Source: Desulfobulbaceae bacterium (GTDB lineage Bacteria > Desulfobacterota > Desulfobulbia > Desulfobulbales > Desulfobulbaceae). From it: a stretch of DNA of 37,623 nt. The stretch spans positions 1-37,623 of the forward strand of contig JANTGH010000018.1 in assembly GCA_024763055.1 (NCBI GenBank), read 5' to 3'. Under the pieces are notes generated by a model, which saw only the letters and a list, made by a program, of their open reading frames with translations, was not told where the DNA came from and searched no databases. This document shows positions 32,212 through 37,623 of this stretch, in pieces. A program made the translations under genes and the position numbers. Position 1 is the stretch's first letter, and every line of letters begins with the position of its first letter.

Positions 32212-33484
32212 GGTCGGAAGACGGGTGGTCGGAGGGAGAGGTTACGTCCCAGAGGAGGCGGGGATCAAAACTTATGGTGGCCAGCATGGTGCAGGCCACG
32301 ACTCCGGCAAAGTAGAACACCGCCGGGGCGGCATTGATGGTCGAGAGAAAACCAAATCGGACCAGGGCGCAGAGAAGGGCAATGACGAAGATATCGAGCA
32401 TCGACCATCGGCCGATAAATTCAATGAAACGCAGCATAATGGTTTTATGCCGCCGCCAGCCGGGAAGACGGAAATGGATGGTCAGCAGGATGAGAAGCAA
32501 CCCGGAAATTTTGAAAAGCGGCACCAGGATGGAGGCGGTGAGAATAATAGCGCCGATGCCGTAGGACCCCTCTTTGAAAAAATAAATAATACCGTCCATG
32601 ATGGTTGACTGATCGGGAACACCGAAATAATCTACTTCCATAATGGGCAGAACATTGGCGGGCAGGGTAAGGATAATGGCAGTGAGCACCAGCGCCCAGG
32701 TACGGCTGAGGCTGTTTTTTTTTCGGAGATGCAGGCGCTCGCCGCAACGGGGACATCGTCGGTTCTGTGAGGCAATGGGGACGACTTTTTCACAGCCGTG
32801 ACAGAGGCAGAGCCCGGCATCCGCCCCAGTAACGGCTTGGACCGGCTCGGGCAGCGGTGAGCCGCTGTCGGGATCCAGGCGGGACCAGAACAGCGGTCTG
32901 TCCATGGTCGAAAGAACGCCAATGGTGCACAGTACCAGGCCGATGAAGCAGAACAGGCCGATGTCATATTGTATCTTCGCCATGTGGCTCATCTTGATGA
33001 TGGTGACAAAGACACCGATCAGATAGACATCCGGCATGGCCCATTCCCGCAGGTGATGGATGGTCGTAAGGGAACGGGCGATCCAGGGCTGTCGCCATCC
33101 CCTGTTCAGGGTCAGGCTGACGGAAAATATCAGGAAAAGCAGGAGCAGGGGAAGGAAAAACCCGCAAAGCATGATCAATATGCCGACGATAAATTGTCCC
33201 TGACCGAACATACTGAGTGTGCTGGCAAAGAGTGAGGCCGAAGTGTTTGTGCCCAGGATATCAAAGGTGAGAAGCGGCATGAAGTTGGCAGGCAGGTAAA
33301 GAAGTAGTCCGGTCAGGCTGATGGCCAGTGTTTTTTCGATGCTGTTTGTTTTCCACTTATGCAGCCGTTTTCCGCAGCGTGGACAGCGGACGGTATGGCC
33401 CGGCGGCGGCTGGACGTCCGCCATCAGCAGGTCGCAGTTACCGCAGAGCAGGGGCTCGGGTGTGGGGGAATGATCGTTTTCCAA
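32198..33484 (-). CDS. letA: LetA/PqiA-like inner-membrane protein
   Basis: LetA works with LetB in lipid transport at the inner membrane. The 428-residue protein is a tandem duplication: each half has a zinc-ribbon (C14/C17/C34/C37 in the first, CHGC and CPRC near 225-245 in the second) followed by about four membrane helices containing the family stretches LPANFMPLL and LPANVLPIM. The start is TTG at 33484 (TTGGAAAACGAT) because no upstream ATG is in frame and the zinc ribbon is then complete. It heads the letA-letB operon and diverges from the MFS gene. Both zinc sites look intact. Confidence 0.93.
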   Translation of the reverse strand: MENDHSPTPEPLLCGNCDLLMADVQPPPGHTVRCPRCGKRLHKWKTNSIEKTLAISLTGLLLYLPANFMPLLTFDILGTNTSASLFASTLSMFGQGQFIVGILIMLCGFFLPLLLLFLIFSVSLTLNRGWRQPWIARSLTTIHHLREWAMPDVYLIGVFVTIIKMSHMAKIQYDIGLFCFIGLVLCTIGVLSTMDRPLFWSRLDPDSGSPLPEPVQAVTGADAGLCLCHGCEKVVPIASQNRRCPRCGERLHLRKKNSLSRTWALVLTAIILTLPANVLPIMEVDYFGVPDQSTIMDGIIYFFKEGSYGIGAIILTASILVPLFKISGLLLILLTIHFRLPGWRRHKTIMLRFIEFIGRWSMLDIFVIALLCALVRFGFLSTINAAPAVFYFAGVVACTMLATISFDPRLLWDVTSPSDHPSSDHATA

Positions 33485-33582
33485 GAGACTCTCGGGATAT
33501 AGTTTTTTTCACTGCCAAATCAAGGAAATGTAGCATAAAGCGGAATACAGCGCGAGTTTTTTTGTCTTTTCTCGAGAACAGC

Positions 33583-33611
33583 TTGACAGCGTGATGGTTT
33601 CCCTTCATTAT
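33583..33611 (+). promoter_or_regulatory. Candidate promoter of the MFS gene
   Basis: TTGACA (33583-33588) and CATTAT (33606-33611) are 17 bases apart. A start site would fall near 33618, next to the ATG at 33619. A palindrome TTCTCGAGAA (33569-33578) lies just upstream of the -35 and could be an operator. Confidence 0.45.
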
Positions 33612-35007
33612 GTCCTTCATGGGTAACTCATCGGATATTTCACCTTTTTCTCTGCCGAATGTACAACGCTTTCTCGCCTTTCGCGTCCTGTTCAATGCCC
33701 GGTTTTATTATCCGGTTTTCACTATTCTCTTCCTTGATTATGGTCTCAGCCTTGAACAGTTTGCCCTCTTGAATACCGTTTGGGCCGTGACCATAGTGCT
33801 GGCGGAGGTTCCCTCCGGTGCGCTGGCTGATCTACTTGGTCGAAAGCGATTGCTGGTGGGCACTTCGCTGCTCATGGTCATGGAAATGTCGATCATTGCC
33901 TTGGTACCGCTTGGGAAAGGCACCATTATTTTTCTCGCCTTTTTGCTCAATCGCATCCTCAGCGGTCTGGCCGAGGCCATGGCCAGCGGCGCCGATGAGG
34001 CCATGGCCTATGATACCCTGGTGGAGTCGGGTCTGGAAAAAGAGTGGCCACGGGTGCTTGATATCCAGATGCGCATGCAGCATGTGGGCTATATTTTTGC
34101 CATGACCATCGGCGCGGTGGTCTATGACAATGCAACCGTCAATCATGCCCTTGCCTGGCTTGGCTTCACGGTTTCCGTCACTCAGCAGGTGAGCATGCGT
34201 TTCCCCGTCTATTTAACCCTTGTTCTTGGATTGCTTTCTCTGGCAGTCACCATGGGTATGCTGGATCCGCAACTGGAGGAGGCAGGAGGGGAGAAGGTGC
34301 TGAAAGAACAACCAGGCGGCAATGGAGAGAAAATTCGCGAAGCCCTGCATCTGACCCTGCAGGCGGGCCGATGGATCCTGCGTACGCCCTTTGCCCTGGC
34401 CGTGATTTGTTTCGGCATGTGTTTTGACCATGTACTGCGTATGCTGGTCACCATGACCAGCCAGTATTTTCGGCTCATTGCCCTGCCCGAGGCAAGCTTT
34501 GGCCTGATCGGATCCGGTATTGCCCTGTTGGGTCTGGTGATCCCTCGAATCGCCCGGGCCATGGTGCATCATCTCAGGCCGGTGCATAATGTCTGTATCG
34601 TGGGCGCAATAGCCTTTTCAGCCTTCTGGGGCCTGATCCTGTTTGTTCCCTATGTCGGCATTATTCCCGTGGTCTTCATCTTTATTGCTATGATGATGAC
34701 CTCGTTTTTTACCAGTTATTATCTCAATGAGATCGCCGATTCGGCGCACCGGGCCACGGTGCTCAGCTTCAAGGGGCTGGCCTTTAACGCGGCCTATGGG
34801 TTGATAGGTCTTTTGTATGCCGGGTTGATGGGTTATTTGAGGAATTCTACGGGCAGGGTTCATCCGGCCTGGTCGACGCAGATGGTGGAAAATGAGGCGT
34901 TTCGGACATCGATCAGTTGGTTTCCCTGGTATCTGGCTCTGGCCTTGGCTGTGGTCGTGCTCATGATTTTTTGGCGATATTCATTGACTGATAAAGATTG
35001 TTCTTAG
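33610..35007 (+). CDS. MFS transporter
   Basis: The 465-residue protein has about twelve hydrophobic segments and the MFS motif A between helices 2 and 3 (GALADLLGRKRLL). AMASGADEAMAYDTL in the fourth to fifth helix region recalls drug or sugar-type MFS proteins often described as MFS transporters near RND pumps, but the substrate is not evident. A cytoplasmic loop of about 50 residues separates the two halves (about 215-260). ATG codons at 33610 and 33619 are both possible; no ribosome binding site precedes either, and a promoter-like TTGACA lies close. It converges on the RND gene, overlapping its 3' end by four bases. Confidence 0.88.
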   Translation: MSFMGNSSDISPFSLPNVQRFLAFRVLFNARFYYPVFTILFLDYGLSLEQFALLNTVWAVTIVLAEVPSGALADLLGRKRLLVGTSLLMVMEMSIIALVPLGKGTIIFLAFLLNRILSGLAEAMASGADEAMAYDTLVESGLEKEWPRVLDIQMRMQHVGYIFAMTIGAVVYDNATVNHALAWLGFTVSVTQQVSMRFPVYLTLVLGLLSLAVTMGMLDPQLEEAGGEKVLKEQPGGNGEKIREALHLTLQAGRWILRTPFALAVICFGMCFDHVLRMLVTMTSQYFRLIALPEASFGLIGSGIALLGLVIPRIARAMVHHLRPVHNVCIVGAIAFSAFWGLILFVPYVGIIPVVFIFIAMMMTSFFTSYYLNEIADSAHRATVLSFKGLAFNAAYGLIGLLYAGLMGYLRNSTGRVHPAWSTQMVENEAFRTSISWFPWYLALALAVVVLMIFWRYSLTDKDCS

Positions 35008-37559
35008 AGTAATTCCCGTTTTTTGACCACCTCTTCGATATTGATAAACCGTTCCCGCAGGCTTTCCAGAAGAACGAAGATCACCGGTACCAGCATGGTG
35101 GAGATAAAGGTTGCCGCAACCATGCCGCCCAGGACAATGGTGCCGATGGAGCGCATGGTCATGGCGCCGGCGCCCGAGGCGACGGCCAGCGGAATGACCC
35201 CGAAGACAAAGGAGAGAATAGTCATCATGATGGCTCGAAAGCGCAGTTTTGCCGCATTCAGGGCCGACTCGATAATCGGCACCCCGCTTTCGCGCTGTTC
35301 CTTGGCAACTTCGACGATGAGGATGGCATTTTTGCAGGACAGACCGATAAGCAGCACCAGGCCGACCTGGGCAAAGAGGTTGTTGTCAAGCCCTGCAATA
35401 TTCTGCAGAGTCAGCGCCCCTAACATGACCAGCGGTACCGAGACGAGAATCATGATCGGCAGGATCCAGCTTTCATACTGGGCGCAGAGGACCAGATAGA
35501 CGACGATAATGGCAAAGCCGAAAACAAGAATTTTGGTATTGCCGGCCAGTTTTTCCTGGTAGGACATGCCCGACCAGTCATAACCGAACGAACCATCATC
35601 GGGCAGGATCTCTTCCGCCAGTTCTTCCATGGCGGCCATCGCCTGGCCGGAGCTGTAGCCGGGCGCAGCACTGCCGTTGATGGTAATGGCCCGGTAGAGA
35701 TTGTAGTGGGGCAGGTCCTGGGGCGCGGTCATGAAATTGACCGTAACAAGGGCGTTTAGGGGAACCATGTCGCTGTTTTTGTTGCGGACAAAGAGTTTGG
35801 AAATATCTGAAGGATCACTGCGGAACTGTTTATCCGCCTGTACAAAAACTCGAAAGACCTTGCCGTACTTGCTGAAATCATTGACATAAAAAGAGCCTGA
35901 ATATGTCTGCATGGTGGCAAACAGTTCCGCCATGTCCACTCCCAGGGAATTGACTTTCTTTCGGTCAATGTCAATGGCCAGCATGGGGTAATTGGGTGCA
36001 TAGCTGGTATAGGCCGTGGCAATACGGGGATCTTTGTCGGCCTTGACAATGAGTTTGTCGGCATAACCGACAAAGGTATTGATATCGCCCGCCAGGTAAT
36101 CCTGCAGGCGAAAGTCAAAACCGCCGACATTACCGAGCCCGGGGATACCGGGCACATTAAAGGCAGCGATGCGGGCATCGGAGAATTTGGCTGCCTGCAT
36201 ATTGATATTTTTAATAATTGATGCACCACTTTGGGCGGTATCGGTACGATCGTTCCAGTGTTTGAACGAGATAAAACCTGTCCCGGCACTGGAATCCATG
36301 GTTTGACTGAGCAGGTTGTAGCCGTCAACGGCAATCATATTTTCCACACCCGGAACAGCCAAGATGATCTTTTCCAGCTTTTTTCGCAGCTGGGAAGTAC
36401 GTCCGATGGCAGTTCCCGGTTTTAGATTATACATAACCATGCATACGCCCTTGTCCTCTTCCGGGACAAAGCCGCTCGGGGTGATGGTAAAAATCCAGTA
36501 AGTTGCCGCCAGGAGACCGCAGAAAATAAGGAGGACGATATAGCGGATTTTTATTAGAAAACGGACAATGACCATATACCCGCTGGTCAGGCGGTCAAGC
36601 AAACGATCAAACAGCCGAAAGAGGACGAATTTCCGTTCACCCGGACCAAGCCGTTTAATGATGATGGCCGACAAGGCCGGGGAGAGGGTCAGGGCGTTAA
36701 TTGAAGAAATGATGACCGCAAAGCAGATGGTCAGGGAAAACTGCTTATAGATGGAACCGACCAGCCCGGGCATCATGGATACCGGGACAAAGACCGCCAC
36801 CAGCACCAGCGTGGTGGCGATGACCGGGCCGATGAGCTGGAGCATGGATTTTTTCACCACCTGGGGGATCGTCAGGTCTGGATGTTTGTACATGAGACGT
36901 TCCACATTTTCCACCACCAGGATAACATCGTCGACGACAATGCCGATGGCCAGGATCAGACCGAACAGGGTGAGAAAGTTGATGGAAAAACCGGCCAACT
37001 GGAGAATGCCGAAGGTGCCGATAAGAGAAACGGGAATGGCCACCGAGGCAATAATCGTCGGCCGCCATGAACCGAGGAAAAGAAAGACAATCAGGATGAC
37101 CAGAGCGACGGCTATGAGCAGGTTCCGGACTACATTTTTAATGGCTACATCAACAAAGAGGGTGGTGTCATAAGGAATCTTGTACTCAAGGCCATCGGGA
37201 AAACGGCCTTTCAGTTTCTTCATGGCCATGACAACTTTCTTTTTTATTGCCAGGGAGTTGGATCCGGGAAGCTGGTAAATGCCGATCAAAGCGGTCGGTT
37301 TTTTGTTGAGCAGGGCATTCCAGTCGTATGTTTCCGCCCCTAATTCAATGGTGGAGACGTCTTTAAGAAAGATCAGTGTGCCGTCATCCTTGGTTTTTAT
37401 AACAACATCACCAAATTCCTGCGCCTTGTTTAATCTTCCCTCCGCGGTCAGGATAAATTGTATCGGCTGGTTGTCAAAAGTGGGAGCGGCACCGATCCGA
37501 CCCAGGGCGGCTTGTTTATTTCGTAATAAAGGGTGTTGAAAAGTGTTCCCTAGAACCAA
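35004..37559 (-). CDS. RND efflux permease, 5'-truncated (probable pseudogene)
   Basis: AcrB-type RND pumps export drugs or other compounds with the proton-motive force as homotrimers. This 851-residue frame matches AcrB from the segment equivalent to about residue 215 onward (NKQAALGRIGAAPTFDNQ) and covers the rest: helices 2-12, with the proton-relay aspartates in GIVVDDVILVVENVERL and the lysine in GLSCKNAILIVE. The first helix and the PN1 porter domain are absent, so the product is unlikely to assemble. The frame starts at a TTG with an in-frame TGA two codons upstream, and its first ~10 residues (MVLGNTFQHP) do not resemble RND sequence. The break at about 37530 coincides with a mobile-element-like end. 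A membrane fusion protein and outer-membrane factor are not in the window. Confidence 0.9.
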   Translation of the reverse strand: MVLGNTFQHPLLRNKQAALGRIGAAPTFDNQPIQFILTAEGRLNKAQEFGDVVIKTKDDGTLIFLKDVSTIELGAETYDWNALLNKKPTALIGIYQLPGSNSLAIKKKVVMAMKKLKGRFPDGLEYKIPYDTTLFVDVAIKNVVRNLLIAVALVILIVFLFLGSWRPTIIASVAIPVSLIGTFGILQLAGFSINFLTLFGLILAIGIVVDDVILVVENVERLMYKHPDLTIPQVVKKSMLQLIGPVIATTLVLVAVFVPVSMMPGLVGSIYKQFSLTICFAVIISSINALTLSPALSAIIIKRLGPGERKFVLFRLFDRLLDRLTSGYMVIVRFLIKIRYIVLLIFCGLLAATYWIFTITPSGFVPEEDKGVCMVMYNLKPGTAIGRTSQLRKKLEKIILAVPGVENMIAVDGYNLLSQTMDSSAGTGFISFKHWNDRTDTAQSGASIIKNINMQAAKFSDARIAAFNVPGIPGLGNVGGFDFRLQDYLAGDINTFVGYADKLIVKADKDPRIATAYTSYAPNYPMLAIDIDRKKVNSLGVDMAELFATMQTYSGSFYVNDFSKYGKVFRVFVQADKQFRSDPSDISKLFVRNKNSDMVPLNALVTVNFMTAPQDLPHYNLYRAITINGSAAPGYSSGQAMAAMEELAEEILPDDGSFGYDWSGMSYQEKLAGNTKILVFGFAIIVVYLVLCAQYESWILPIMILVSVPLVMLGALTLQNIAGLDNNLFAQVGLVLLIGLSCKNAILIVEVAKEQRESGVPIIESALNAAKLRFRAIMMTILSFVFGVIPLAVASGAGAMTMRSIGTIVLGGMVAATFISTMLVPVIFVLLESLRERFINIEEVVKKRELL

Positions 37560-37623
37560 TTTTCAGTGATGTAGGGCTGAAAAATCAGCATTTTTTTCGT
37601 TGAGCTTTCTTTGCCGAGGCTTG
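37531..37623. mobile_element. Probable insertion-sequence end (partial, window edge)
   Basis: Past the point where RND homology stops, the sequence becomes non-coding and starts GGGTGTTGAAAAGTG, a form common for insertion-sequence termini. Two short stems follow (TTTTCAG/CTGAAAA at about 37560-37583, and GCTGA/TCAGC with seven T just after). No transposase is visible before the window ends, and the partner inverted repeat is outside, so this is an inference. Confidence 0.4.

Noticed and set aside
1-37623. tRNA, rRNA, CRISPR arrays or phage genes
   Set aside because: I looked for T-loop sequences, regularly spaced short repeats, and phage structural or integrase products and saw none; a covariance-model search would be decisive.

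Overview
The window reads as an ordinary chromosomal stretch from a Gram-negative anaerobe of the Desulfobacterota, most likely the Desulfobulbales (moderate confidence, judged from protein style and gene set, not from a database search). Pointers are an F-type ATPase c subunit with a signal-peptide-like N-terminus, a UbiD decarboxylase, outer-membrane lipoproteins, a LetA/LetB lipid-transport pair and an RND pump. I found no rRNA, tRNA or CRISPR array.

Layout. (1) 43-4204, + strand: hemL (heme biosynthesis), a 452-base AT-rich spacer, then F0 genes in the order atpB-atpE, a strong intrinsic terminator, then atpZ-atpI and a small membrane protein. (2) 4279-6039: rimO converges on an HU/IHF-type gene. 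(3) 6117-12505, - strand: cbpA-cbpM (chaperone and modulator), rmuC, a glycine-zipper lipoprotein, yjbQ with a short His-tailed protein, ubiD and an RluB-type pseudouridine synthase, mostly spaced by a few bases. (4) 12733-18147, + strand: aroK-aroC (shikimate pathway) run into a GT5 glycogen/starch synthase, an unknown 316-residue protein and gap. (5) 18148-20849: gene-poor; an imperfect repeat array, a periplasmic alpha-carbonic anhydrase, possible micro-ORFs with a strong hairpin, a small lipoprotein on the - strand, and about 700 bases without a convincing gene. (6) 20850-25650: a 1419-residue dikinase-like protein facing a small membrane protein. (7) 25897-29439, + strand: a three-HMA copper ATPase and a PilZ protein. 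(8) 29434-33484, - strand: letA-letB (seven MCE domains). (9) 33610-37623: an MFS transporter converging on an RND permease that has lost its 5' part at what looks like a mobile-element junction.

Functional themes are energy conversion (F0), central carbon and storage polysaccharide (gap, GT5 synthase, dikinase), aromatic precursors (aroK, aroC) and envelope transport (LetAB, CopA, MFS, RND). The most unusual item is the 1419-residue protein. It keeps the ATP-grasp and phosphohistidine modules of pyruvate phosphate dikinase but ends exactly where the PEP/pyruvate barrel should begin, and it carries about 920 extra N-terminal residues I cannot assign. Its phosphate acceptor cannot be read from the sequence. 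The second is the coupled pair of an atypical GT5 synthase and an unknown TPR-like protein.
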